DNA of 7,065 nucleotides from an uncultured bacterium (GTDB lineage: Bacteria > Bacteroidota > Bacteroidia > Sphingobacteriales > Sphingobacteriaceae). Positions within the stretch are counted from its first letter, which is position 1. Every line of letters starts with the position of its first letter. Shown one piece after another: positions 1 through 6,216 of the stretch. Location: NCBI GenBank assembly GCA_903958995.1, contig CAJBVG010000210.1:1-7065 (forward strand), in the 5' to 3' direction. The notes below the pieces were generated by a model. That model searched no databases. It had not been told where the DNA came from and worked only from the letters and a program-made list of their open reading frames with translations. The position numbers and the translations under genes were made by a program.

Positions 1-501
1 AACTATTTTCGATTCCTCTTTTTTCGAATTATCGACTACTACAGCAGCTCCTTTCACATCAAAGCTAATCTCCATTTCGTCTGGAGGTAAGCATTGCTTA
101 TCGTCACAAACCATAAACTCTAAAGTGCCATTCACTTTAAAATCTTTTGCACTTGTTACTTTTATCTTTTGTTTGAATGTTGCATTGCCCTCAAAAAATG
201 GAACCTTCATTCCAAATAACTCTTCATAAACAGTATGTGGTTTTGGAGATTCTTCTGTTTTACCAACTAGAGTAAATTCGTTAGATGACTTAAATTTAAT
301 GGTAGTTGGAATAGGTCCACCGTCACCCACAAACTGAGAATATAAATGCCAGCCCTTATCAATTTTCGCTGTGATAACTAAAGTTGCATTTTCAGTTCCG
401 TTTTTTTCTACAGTGTATTTCCATTTTACTGGATTCTGTATTTGAGAATAACCGGAAAAACTAATAATGGCAATGAGTAACGATAAGATTATTTTTTTCA
501 T
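1..501 (-). CDS. dsbD: DsbD-type thiol:disulfide interchange protein, N-terminal part (cut by left edge)
   Basis: Translating the minus strand from the ATG at 501 gives 167 codons open to the window edge. Residues 1-19 form a signal peptide (MKK, hydrophobic stretch, GYS before Gln20). The remainder matches the DsbD N-terminal (alpha) domain: GWHLYSQ at 50-56 and the redox pair Cys132/Cys137 in CDDKQC followed by LPP. The family shuttles electrons from cytoplasmic thioredoxin through a membrane CcdA-like domain to this exported domain, which reduces periplasmic partners such as those used in cytochrome c maturation or disulfide repair. The CcdA-like membrane part and C-terminal thioredoxin domain would lie outside the window, so a full three-domain protein is inferred. 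The Cys pair has four intervening residues, whereas the E. coli form, as I recall it, has five. The charged stretch near 159-165 looks like a linker. It lies 47 bp downstream of birA but has its own promoter-like sequence. Confidence 0.85.
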   Translation of the reverse strand, partial: MKKIILSLLIAIISFSGYSQIQNPVKWKYTVEKNGTENATLVITAKIDKGWHLYSQFVGDGGPIPTTIKFKSSNEFTLVGKTEESPKPHTVYEELFGMKVPFFEGNATFKQKIKVTSAKDFKVNGTLEFMVCDDKQCLPPDEMEISFDVKGAAVVVDNSKKEESKIV

Positions 502-530
502 TTTGTGTTTGTTGAAAATTGATAAGATTT

Positions 531-560
531 CAAAAATATCAATTTATTTTAAAGGATAAA
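531..560 (-). promoter_or_regulatory. Bacteroidota-type promoter for dsbD
   Basis: On the minus strand TATTTTTG (538 down to 531) is a perfect match to the Bacteroidota -7 consensus TAnnTTTG. An 18-nt spacer separates it from TTTA (560 down to 557), a plausible -33 element lying inside the 3' end of birA. Predicted transcription would begin near 525, leaving a leader of about 25 nt before the ATG at 501. This suggests dsbD is transcribed independently of birA. The -33 part is weak, since the consensus is TTTG/TTG with 19-21 nt spacing. Confidence 0.5.
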
Positions 561-1301
561 CTCTATTTCTTTGGTATCGAAGCTTTTTACTTCATTATTA
601 ATCATTAATTTCAGTCTTCCGGATGACTCTAGACCAATTATCTTAGCTTTTTGGACTGTTCCACCTATTCTGTAATCACATTCTTGCTGGTATCGGAATA
701 ATTTCGACAAGTATTTTTCTTTTAGATAGTCAAATCGTTTCGCTTTTAATAACATGTAATTCCACTCTAAGTGTTGAAAAAGAGAGGGTAACAAACTCGG
801 TATGTCGAAATCTTTCTTTGCTATACTCTTCATTGAACACGGATTTGGTGCATCACTCTTAAACTCCACTTGATTTACATTGAGCCCAATACCGATGATA
901 CTAGTTTTTAAATGACTACCCATCAGCGTGTTCTCTATTAAGATGCCTGCAATCTTATAATGTGCAAAGTAAATGTCATTTGGCCACTTTATGTGTGACT
1001 TTTGTTGCAATGCCTCTTCTAAAAAGTCGGAAATGCCTAAACTAATAGCAATCGACAAATAAAATTGATCTTCTATCGTTAAGAAGTCTGGACGATAGAG
1101 TAAACTTAAGGTAATGTTTTTATGAGGTTCGGACTCCCAGAAGGCGCCTTGCTGCCCTTTACCATTACTTTGCTCATCTGCCATAATTACCGAACCCTCT
1201 TCTAATGGCTTGGAATTTGACAACATATCGGAGAGAACATTGTTAGTAGAACTAACACGGTCGAAATGAACAAGATTTTTACCTGTGAATAATGCAGACA
1301 T
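549..1301 (-). CDS. birA: Biotin--[acetyl-CoA carboxylase] ligase (BirA/BPL catalytic type)
   Basis: The 250-aa protein activates biotin with ATP to biotinyl-5'-AMP and transfers it to the acceptor lysine of biotin carboxyl carrier domains (for example acetyl-CoA carboxylase) in the cytoplasm. Visible family motifs are SSTN at 17-20, the adenylate-binding glycine loop GKGQQGAFW at 47-55 (GRGRRG-type in E. coli), KWPNDIY at 105-111 with the biotin-site lysine, KIAGILIE at 116-123 and GIGLNVN at 137-143. The last ~45 residues fit the small C-terminal SH3-like domain. There is no N-terminal winged-helix domain, so it is a class I ligase that should not act as a biotin repressor. The start at 1301 leaves only about ten residues before the catalytic domain, normal for this class. 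It is divergent from rsfS across 51 bp. No clear terminator follows it; dsbD begins 47 bp downstream. Confidence 0.95.
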   Translation of the reverse strand: MSALFTGKNLVHFDRVSSTNNVLSDMLSNSKPLEEGSVIMADEQSNGKGQQGAFWESEPHKNITLSLLYRPDFLTIEDQFYLSIAISLGISDFLEEALQQKSHIKWPNDIYFAHYKIAGILIENTLMGSHLKTSIIGIGLNVNQVEFKSDAPNPCSMKSIAKKDFDIPSLLPSLFQHLEWNYMLLKAKRFDYLKEKYLSKLFRYQQECDYRIGGTVQKAKIIGLESSGRLKLMINNEVKSFDTKEIEFIL

Positions 1302-1303
1302 AG

Positions 1304-1333
1304 TTTACTAGTAACGTATATTTTTTATTTTTG
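1304..1333 (+). promoter_or_regulatory. Bacteroidota-type promoter for rsfS-ftsH
   Basis: TATTTTTG at 1326-1333 matches the TAnnTTTG -7 consensus exactly. TTTA at 1304-1307 lies 18 nt upstream as a candidate -33 element, directly behind the birA start codon. Initiation near 1338-1340 would give a leader of about 14 nt and supports the ATG at 1353 as the rsfS start. The layout matches the dsbD promoter candidate (TTTA, 18 nt, TATTTTTG). The compact gap also has to carry birA transcription in the opposite direction, for which no clear -7 box was seen. Confidence 0.55.
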
Positions 1334-1352
1334 TGTAAATTAATCGCTTTTA

Positions 1353-1748
1353 ATGCTTAGAAACAAACAGCTTAAACAAATAAGCAACCCAATTGAAGAA
1401 TCAAAACGCATAGCCGAGGCCATCGTTCACGGTATGCAAGAGAAAAAAGGGAAAAATATCGTTAGTCTTGATATGAGAAATATCAGCAGTTCTGTCAGTG
1501 ATTATTTTGTCGTTTGTCACGCCGATTCAACAACACAAGTAAAAGCTATTGCCGATTCAGTAGAAGATGAGGTCTTCAAAGCTTTGGGCGAAGAGCCTTG
1601 GCATAAAGAAGGTTTTCAAAACTCCGAGTGGATTTTGATCGACTTTGCTAGTGTGGTCGTGCATATTTTCAGAACAGAAAAAAGAGATCATTATGGAATT
1701 GAAGATTTGTGGGGAGATGCCGAAGTGGTAAGTTACCAGTCGGAATAA
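1353..1748 (+). CDS. rsfS: Ribosome silencing factor RsfS (Iojap/YbeB family)
   Basis: The 131-aa protein belongs to the RsfS/Iojap family. Members bind ribosomal protein uL14 on the 50S subunit and block subunit joining, lowering translation in starvation or stationary phase. Family signatures are the D50-YFVVCHADSTTQVKAIAD segment (50-68), EG at 86-87, EWILIDFASVVVHIF at 92-106 and HYGIEDLWGDA at 113-123. Length is slightly above the usual ~105-125 aa because of an N-terminal extension of about 14 residues before the first conserved helix. The start is chosen because it lies 19 nt after a perfect -7 box. It is the first gene of an rsfS-ftsH pair separated by 24 bp, an order I recall as common in Bacteroidota. 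Confidence 0.95.
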   Translation: MLRNKQLKQISNPIEESKRIAEAIVHGMQEKKGKNIVSLDMRNISSSVSDYFVVCHADSTTQVKAIADSVEDEVFKALGEEPWHKEGFQNSEWILIDFASVVVHIFRTEKRDHYGIEDLWGDAEVVSYQSE

Positions 1749-1772
1749 ATTATAAAATGGAATTATATACAA

Positions 1773-3893
1773 ATGGAAGATAATAAGAAAACCAATCAGG
1801 GAAACGAGAAAGACAAACCGAAGAGAGTTTTGCCTAAGCCGCCGAAATTTAATTTTTACTGGATATATGGAATTCTATTAGTTGGAATTATTGGTTTCAA
1901 TTTAATGTATTCAGGAAATTCTGCGAAAGAAATTTCATACCAACGTTTTACGACCGAAATGTTATTAAGCCACGATGTTGAAAAACTACAAGGCTACCAA
2001 CAAAATAATATTTATGTAATTGAAATTTATATTCAAAAAGATAAATTAAAAAACGATAAGTATAAAGATATTAACACGAACCAATTCCTTGCAGGTGCTG
2101 GTCCGCATTATTATTTTACAGAAGCAGCAAGTTCAGTAAGTGATTTGAAAGAACAATTACGTGAATTGCAAAAAGGCTTCCCACCAAATGAGCAAGTAAA
2201 TATTCAGTTTATTGAAAAATCAAATTGGGGTAGAGATTTTCTATTAACATGGATATTGCCTTTAGCCATTATGATTGCTGCATGGATTTTTATCATGCGT
2301 AAAATTTCTGGTGGTGGCGGTGCAGGTGGTGGACAATTATTCAACATCGGAAAATCGAAGGCTACCTTGTTCGACAAAGAATCTCAAGTATCCATTACAT
2401 TTAATGATGTTGCTGGTTTAGAAGAAGCAAAAACGGAAGTTATGGAAGTGGTTGACTTCTTAAAGAATCCTAAAAAATATACGGCACTTGGCGGTAAAAT
2501 TCCGAAAGGTGTTTTGTTAGTAGGTTCACCAGGTACTGGTAAAACCTTATTGGCAAAAGCGGTTGCAGGTGAAGCACAAGTTCCTTTCTTCTCTTTATCA
2601 GGTTCTGATTTCGTAGAGATGTTTGTAGGTGTTGGTGCATCACGTGTTAGAGATTTATTTAAGCAAGCAAAAGAAAAAGCGCCTTGTATTATTTTTATTG
2701 ATGAGATTGATGCGGTTGGTCGTGCGAGAGGAAAAAATCAAATCATGGGTGGAAATGATGAGCGTGAAAACACATTGAACCAATTATTGGTGGAGATGGA
2801 TGGTTTCGGTACTGATTCGGGAGTTATCATTATGGCGGCAACAAACCGTCCGGATGTATTAGACCCTGCATTACTTCGCCCAGGTCGTTTCGACAGACAA
2901 ATTGCAATTGATCGTCCGGATTTAAAAGGACGTGAACAAATATTTAAAGTGCACATGAAGCCATTAATATTAGCACCTGAAGTAGATGCTAAAAAATTGG
3001 CGGCACAAACTCCTGGATTTGCTGGTGCTGAAATTGCTAACGTATGTAACGAAGCTGCATTGATTGCTGCTCGTCGTGATAAAAAAGCAATCGACATGCA
3101 AGATTTTCAAGATGCTATTGATCGTGTGATTGGTGGATTAGAAAAGAAAAATAAAATTATCTCACCAGAAGAGAAAAGAATTGTTGCTTATCATGAATCA
3201 GGTCACGCTATTGCTGGCTGGTTCTTAGAGCATGCAGATCCATTGGTTAAGGTGTCTATTGTACCTCGTGGTATTGCTGCATTAGGTTATGCTCAATACT
3301 TACCGAAAGAACAATACTTATATACTACAGAGCAATTATTAGATAGCATTAAAATGACTTTAGGTGGTAGAGCTGCTGAAGAAATTGTATTCGGTAAAAT
3401 ATCTACTGGTGCACAAAACGACTTAGAGCGAATTACCAAATTAGCTTATGCTATGGTAACCATGTATGGTATGAATAAAAATGTAGGTAACGTTTCTTTT
3501 AACGATCCTCAAGGTGAGTTTGGGTTTGGTAAGCCATATTCAGATAAAACTGCAGAGATGATCGACATTGAAGTGCGTAACTTAATAAGTACGGTTTACG
3601 ATGAAACCATTGCGATGTTAACCGAACACCGTGATGACTTAGAAAAAATTGCTCAGGCATTACTAGAAAAAGAAATCATCTTCCAATCGGATTTAGAAGA
3701 GCTATTGGGTAAACGTCCGTTTGATACTAGAACTACGTATGATGAGTTTGTGAATGGAGATGGTGCAGAGAACGCAGAGGAGACAGAGAACGCGGAGGTA
3801 GCAGAGGAGACAGAGAACGCAGAGGAGAAGGATGTAGTGGTGGCGGAGCAGATCCCCGACATTCTGAACGAGGATACGAATAAGGATATCTAA
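1773..3893 (+). CDS. ftsH: ATP-dependent zinc metalloprotease FtsH
   Basis: The 706-aa membrane-bound AAA+ protease forms hexamers that extract and degrade membrane and short-lived cytosolic proteins. A basic, Pro-rich N-terminus precedes membrane segment 1 (about 28-46), an extracytoplasmic domain (about 47-153) and membrane segment 2 (about 155-175), then a Gly-rich linker (180-187). AAA+ motifs are Walker A GSPGTGKT 251-258, pore loop FVG 284-286, Walker B IIFIDE 306-311 and the second region of homology, with arginine fingers R372 and R375 in RPGRFDR. The peptidase has HESGH 474-478 (the commonest form is HEAGH) with Asp550 in QNDLERIT as the likely third zinc ligand. All catalytic residues appear intact. 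Residues ~660-706 are a Glu/Ala/Asn-rich acidic tail containing two 9-residue repeats, encoded by GC-richer DNA. The ATG at 1773 lies 24 bp after rsfS; a strong terminator follows the stop. Confidence 0.98.
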   Translation: MEDNKKTNQGNEKDKPKRVLPKPPKFNFYWIYGILLVGIIGFNLMYSGNSAKEISYQRFTTEMLLSHDVEKLQGYQQNNIYVIEIYIQKDKLKNDKYKDINTNQFLAGAGPHYYFTEAASSVSDLKEQLRELQKGFPPNEQVNIQFIEKSNWGRDFLLTWILPLAIMIAAWIFIMRKISGGGGAGGGQLFNIGKSKATLFDKESQVSITFNDVAGLEEAKTEVMEVVDFLKNPKKYTALGGKIPKGVLLVGSPGTGKTLLAKAVAGEAQVPFFSLSGSDFVEMFVGVGASRVRDLFKQAKEKAPCIIFIDEIDAVGRARGKNQIMGGNDERENTLNQLLVEMDGFGTDSGVIIMAATNRPDVLDPALLRPGRFDRQIAIDRPDLKGREQIFKVHMKPLILAPEVDAKKLAAQTPGFAGAEIANVCNEAALIAARRDKKAIDMQDFQDAIDRVIGGLEKKNKIISPEEKRIVAYHESGHAIAGWFLEHADPLVKVSIVPRGIAALGYAQYLPKEQYLYTTEQLLDSIKMTLGGRAAEEIVFGKISTGAQNDLERITKLAYAMVTMYGMNKNVGNVSFNDPQGEFGFGKPYSDKTAEMIDIEVRNLISTVYDETIAMLTEHRDDLEKIAQALLEKEIIFQSDLEELLGKRPFDTRTTYDEFVNGDGAENAEETENAEVAEETENAEEKDVVVAEQIPDILNEDTNKDI
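3774..3827 (+). repeat. Tandem 27-bp repeat in the ftsH 3' end
   Basis: Two adjacent 27-bp units (3774-3800 and 3801-3827) share the exact 20-nt block GCAGAGGAGACAGAGAACGC and differ at three positions in the last seven bases. A partial copy, GCAGAGAAC, precedes them at 3765-3773. The repeat stays in frame and encodes AEETENAEV then AEETENAEE in the acidic FtsH tail. It is purine-rich and visibly more GC-rich than the rest of ftsH, which suggests local duplication or insertion of a repeat family. The tail follows the conserved protease domain, so catalysis should not be affected. Confidence 0.85.
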
Positions 3894-3903
3894 TTTAATT
3901 TTT

Positions 3904-3940
3904 GAAAGGACGCATTAGCGTCCTTTCTTATTTTATTATT
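3904..3940 (+). terminator. Rho-independent terminator after ftsH
   Basis: A perfect 10-bp stem, GAAAGGACGC (3904-3913) with GCGTCCTTTC (3918-3927), closes an ATTA tetraloop and is followed by a T-rich run, TTATTTTATTATT. It sits 11 nt after the ftsH stop and separates rsfS-ftsH transcription from the LUD-lpxH set. The A-rich 5' flank is poor in long A runs, so termination is mainly for the plus strand. Confidence 0.9.
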
Positions 3941-3947
3941 AAATTTG
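3940..3947 (+). promoter_or_regulatory. Candidate -7 box for the LUD-lpxH operon
   Basis: TAAATTTG is a perfect TAnnTTTG match, but no TTTG/TTG-like -33 element is found 18-21 nt upstream, where the terminator stem lies. The G of the box is only 4 nt before the A of the ATG at 3952, so the transcript would start at or near the start codon and be nearly leaderless. It could be a chance match in AT-rich DNA. Confidence 0.35.
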
Positions 3948-3951
3948 TGTT

Positions 3952-4596
3952 ATGCGAGAAGCAACCCCTAAAGAACGAATGCTAAAGAAGATCAGAAAAG
4001 CACTGATCGAAAAGACGGAGAACCCTCATCCTAAATTGGAAGAAACAGGCCCAATATTTACCCAAAGCAATGAGTTATTAGAAATTCAGTTCGCTGAAGA
4101 ATTCTCTAAAATTAATGGACAATTTTTATTTGCTGAAAGCAAAGAACAATGCATAGATGACCTCAAGCAAATTATTGCTGAGCGTAAATGGACAAACATA
4201 TACTGCTGGGAAAAATCATTATTGGATTGGTTATCGGTTGATGGGCTTAGTTTAGAAACAAACGACACTTCTTTTGAAGAGGCGAATGTGGGTATTACCA
4301 CTTGCGATGCTTTAGTGGCACGTACAGGTAGTATTATAATTACTAATGCTTCTGAAGCAGGAAGACGATTATCCATCTACCCACATATTCATGTTGTAAT
4401 TGCCTACACTTCTCAATTGTGTAATGATATTGGTGATGCATTAAGGATCGTGCAAGAGCGTTATCCGAATAAAATGCCAACCATGATTAGTACAACTACG
4501 GGTCCGAGTAGAACTGCTGATATTGAAAAAACTTTAGTGCTTGGCGCGCATGGACCAAGAGAAATTTTTGTAATTCTGATCGACGATCAAGTATAA
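3952..4596 (+). CDS. LUD-domain protein (LutC/YkgG-like)
   Basis: The 214-aa cytoplasmic protein has an LUD (DUF162) domain. Supporting segments are G114-ITTCDALVARTGS (114-127), an IYPHIHVV stretch (142-149), GPSRTADIE (184-192) and GAHGPREIFVIL (198-209). LutC works with LutA and LutB in oxidising L-lactate to pyruvate, but no lutA or lutB lies nearby and this copy sits between ftsH and lpxH. Lactate use is therefore only a family association, and the real role is open. From memory, Bacteroidota genomes often carry a LUD gene directly after ftsH, which argues for a housekeeping role. The stop is 1 bp before the lpxH ATG, indicating co-transcription and likely translational coupling. The N-terminal ~25 residues are basic and helical, common in this family. 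Confidence 0.88.
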   Translation: MREATPKERMLKKIRKALIEKTENPHPKLEETGPIFTQSNELLEIQFAEEFSKINGQFLFAESKEQCIDDLKQIIAERKWTNIYCWEKSLLDWLSVDGLSLETNDTSFEEANVGITTCDALVARTGSIIITNASEAGRRLSIYPHIHVVIAYTSQLCNDIGDALRIVQERYPNKMPTMISTTTGPSRTADIEKTLVLGAHGPREIFVILIDDQV

Positions 4597-4597
4597 T

Positions 4598-5347
4598 ATG
4601 TCTGAAACTAAATCCATTTATTTCGCATCCGATTTTCACTTAGGTGTACCCGATGAGCAATCGTCGAGAGTACGTGAACACGCCATTGTGCGTTGGCTTG
4701 ATTTTGTAAAGACAGATGCAAAGGAGATTTATTTAGTTGGTGATATTTTCGATTTTTGGTTTGAATACAATAAAGTAATTCCAAAAGGATTTGCAAGATT
4801 GCAAGGTAAAATTGCAGAGATAGTTGATTCGGGAATTCCTGTTTATTTTTTTACAGGTAACCATGACATGTGGATGTTCGATTATTTTGAGAAAGAATTA
4901 GGCGTTAAAATTTATCGCGATAATATCATTAGAGAAAACTTTGGTATGCGTGTGCTTATAGGGCATGGCGATGGTTTAGGCCCTGGCGATTATTCATATA
5001 AGTTTTTAAAGAAAGTATTTGCAAGTACTATTTGCCAGTGGTTGTTTGCTAGAATCCATCCGAACCTTGGTTTGTGGATTGCCGACAAATGGTCGCGTAG
5101 TAGTAGAATTGCAAACGATAGCAAAGAGAAGTTTTTAGGTGAAGAGCAGGAGTGGTTAGCGGTCTATGCCAAAGAGGTTTTGTTGAAAGAGCATTTTGAT
5201 TATTTTATTTTTGGGCATCGCCACTTGCCATTAGAAATAAAATTAAACGATAAAAGCACTTATGTGAATTTAGGAGAGTGGGTACATCATCGTACATACG
5301 CACAGTGGAATGAAGATGGTATTGTGCTGAAAAAATTCGAAGCCTAA
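4598..5347 (+). CDS. lpxH: UDP-2,3-diacylglucosamine diphosphatase (LpxH)
   Basis: The 249-aa calcineurin-like phosphoesterase probably hydrolyses UDP-2,3-diacylglucosamine to lipid X and UMP, the fourth step of lipid A synthesis, at the cytoplasmic face of the inner membrane. Metal-site motifs are all present: SDFHLG with D12/H14, GDIFDFW with D49, GNHD with N88/H89, GHGDG with H123, and GHRH with H207/H209. The insertion between 131 and 170, with HPNLG and KWSRSSR, matches the LpxH lid that covers the acyl chains and separates it from generic phosphoesterases. The length is normal. It starts 1 bp after the LUD gene, and its stop abuts the ATG of the next gene, consistent with one operon. 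Confidence 0.93.
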   Translation: MSETKSIYFASDFHLGVPDEQSSRVREHAIVRWLDFVKTDAKEIYLVGDIFDFWFEYNKVIPKGFARLQGKIAEIVDSGIPVYFFTGNHDMWMFDYFEKELGVKIYRDNIIRENFGMRVLIGHGDGLGPGDYSYKFLKKVFASTICQWLFARIHPNLGLWIADKWSRSSRIANDSKEKFLGEEQEWLAVYAKEVLLKEHFDYFIFGHRHLPLEIKLNDKSTYVNLGEWVHHRTYAQWNEDGIVLKKFEA

Positions 5348-6043
5348 ATGAAAAATATAATCCTGTTTCTATTCGCCTTGGTTCTTGGCAACGCAGTTCT
5401 TGCACAGGATGAAATTAAAATTGCAGAGGATGTATTGAGCTATAAAGCGGATCGCCTTGGCAATGTCTATTATATCGATTCTAAAAACGGGTTAAATAAA
5501 TATGAGCCCGTTATAAAACGATATACTAGGTACGCGGATATGCGTAATGGAAAAATATCTTCTATTGATGTTACAAATCCCTTGCGTATTGTAGTGTTTT
5601 ACGAAGGTCAATCTATTGCAAAATTTCTAGACATCAATTTAACCGAAATTAATTCATTCGACATTCGCTCTAATTATTCGGAAGGTTGGATTTCACTCAC
5701 AGCCAGCTCGAATAATAATGGTTTGTGGATGTACGATAATGTGAACCGAAAAATTATTAAACTCGGAGAGCAATTTAATACTCAATTTTCTACTGGTGAT
5801 TTGTATTTAGTATTATCAAAAAAATTAAACCCAAGTATGTTGGTCGAAAATGCCGATGAATTATTTTTGTGTGACACAAACATAGGTGTTTTTGTTTTTG
5901 ATTTGTTTGGTGGATACAAACGAATGTTACCGACAACAACAGAAGAATATATAAAAATTGTTCAACCTTATGATCGCGCAAAAAACTATTCGGTCTTTTT
6001 ACGCAGTAGAGCATTATATTATAAACTGAGTCCCAACAAGTAA
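5348..6043 (+). CDS. Exported protein of unknown function, propeller-like repeats
   Basis: The function is not recognised. The 231-aa product starts with a clear signal peptide (about 1-19; AVLA before Gln20), so it is exported and probably periplasmic. No lipobox cysteine is present. The mature part is rich in short beta-strand patterns ending in Tyr/Phe-Asp-like turns: GNVYYIDSKNGLNKYE, NPLRIVVFYEGQSIAKFLD, NGLWMYDNVNRKIIKL and IGVFVFDLFGGYKRMLP. These recall beta-propeller blades reading out successive states, and similar exported proteins occur, as far as I recall, in many Bacteroidota. The length allows perhaps four strand groups, short for a closed propeller. No catalytic motif is visible. 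Its ATG directly follows the lpxH stop with zero spacing, so translation is likely coupled, hinting at an envelope role. A chromosomal housekeeping protein is more likely than an acquired one, as codon use matches the neighbours. Confidence 0.85.
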   Translation: MKNIILFLFALVLGNAVLAQDEIKIAEDVLSYKADRLGNVYYIDSKNGLNKYEPVIKRYTRYADMRNGKISSIDVTNPLRIVVFYEGQSIAKFLDINLTEINSFDIRSNYSEGWISLTASSNNNGLWMYDNVNRKIIKLGEQFNTQFSTGDLYLVLSKKLNPSMLVENADELFLCDTNIGVFVFDLFGGYKRMLPTTTEEYIKIVQPYDRAKNYSVFLRSRALYYKLSPNK

Positions 6044-6135
6044 TCTAAAAGTTCCGAGTTTGTTCCATAATGGGAATATTTGTTTGGATAAAGGATTAAA
6101 TTCATTGAGCGAAATTCGAAGTTATATTATATTGA

Positions 6136-6216
6136 TTATTCCAAATGCCTATATTTTATTAGTGTTTTGGACTTTTTTTTAGTTTGTTGACCTGGCATTT
6201 TTGGCACGAATGGCAT
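6136..6216 (-). CDS. Possible 26-aa basic mini-protein with a strong Shine-Dalgarno
   Basis: On the minus strand AAGGAGG (6228 down to 6222) lies 5 nt before an ATG at 6216 that opens a 26-codon frame ending in TAA at 6136. The product is Pro-rich at its start (MPFVPKMPG) and strongly basic in the middle (TKKKSK), with no membrane segment. A candidate promoter lies upstream: TACATTTT, one mismatch from TAnnTTTG, with TTTA 18 nt before it. A perfect SD is rare in Bacteroidota, whose ribosomes mostly do not use it. No known family is recognised. The chief alternative is chance in an intergenic gap, especially as the lysine codons come from the A8 complement of the T8 tract. Confidence 0.22.
   Translation of the reverse strand: MPFVPKMPGQQTKKKSKTLIKYRHLE
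6140..6180 (+). terminator. Weak candidate terminator after the lpxH operon
   Basis: TCCAAA (6140-6145) can pair with TTTGGA (6166-6171), giving a 6-bp stem with a 20-nt AT-rich loop. One base later comes an uninterrupted run of eight T (6173-6180). The T tract is convincing, but the stem is short and the loop long. It lies about 100 nt after the preceding stop codon. No better terminator was found between 6044 and 6311. Confidence 0.3.

Noticed and set aside
1557..1772. 71-codon minus-strand frame opposite rsfS
   Set aside because: It overlaps the conserved C-terminal RsfS motifs and has no independent support.
2738..3097. 119-codon minus-strand frame inside ftsH
   Set aside because: It lies entirely opposite the conserved AAA+ domain and has no recognisable features.
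3653..3862. Minus-strand frame with Ser/Ala repeats opposite the ftsH tail
   Set aside because: It is the shadow of the 27-bp tandem repeat read on the other strand; ftsH is certain on the plus strand.
4086..4376. 96-codon minus-strand frame opposite the LUD gene
   Set aside because: It is a shadow frame; the plus-strand LUD motifs run through the same bases.
6143..6200. AAATGCC ... GGCATTT inverted repeat
   Set aside because: The arms are 7 bp and 44 nt apart with no supporting context; probably chance.
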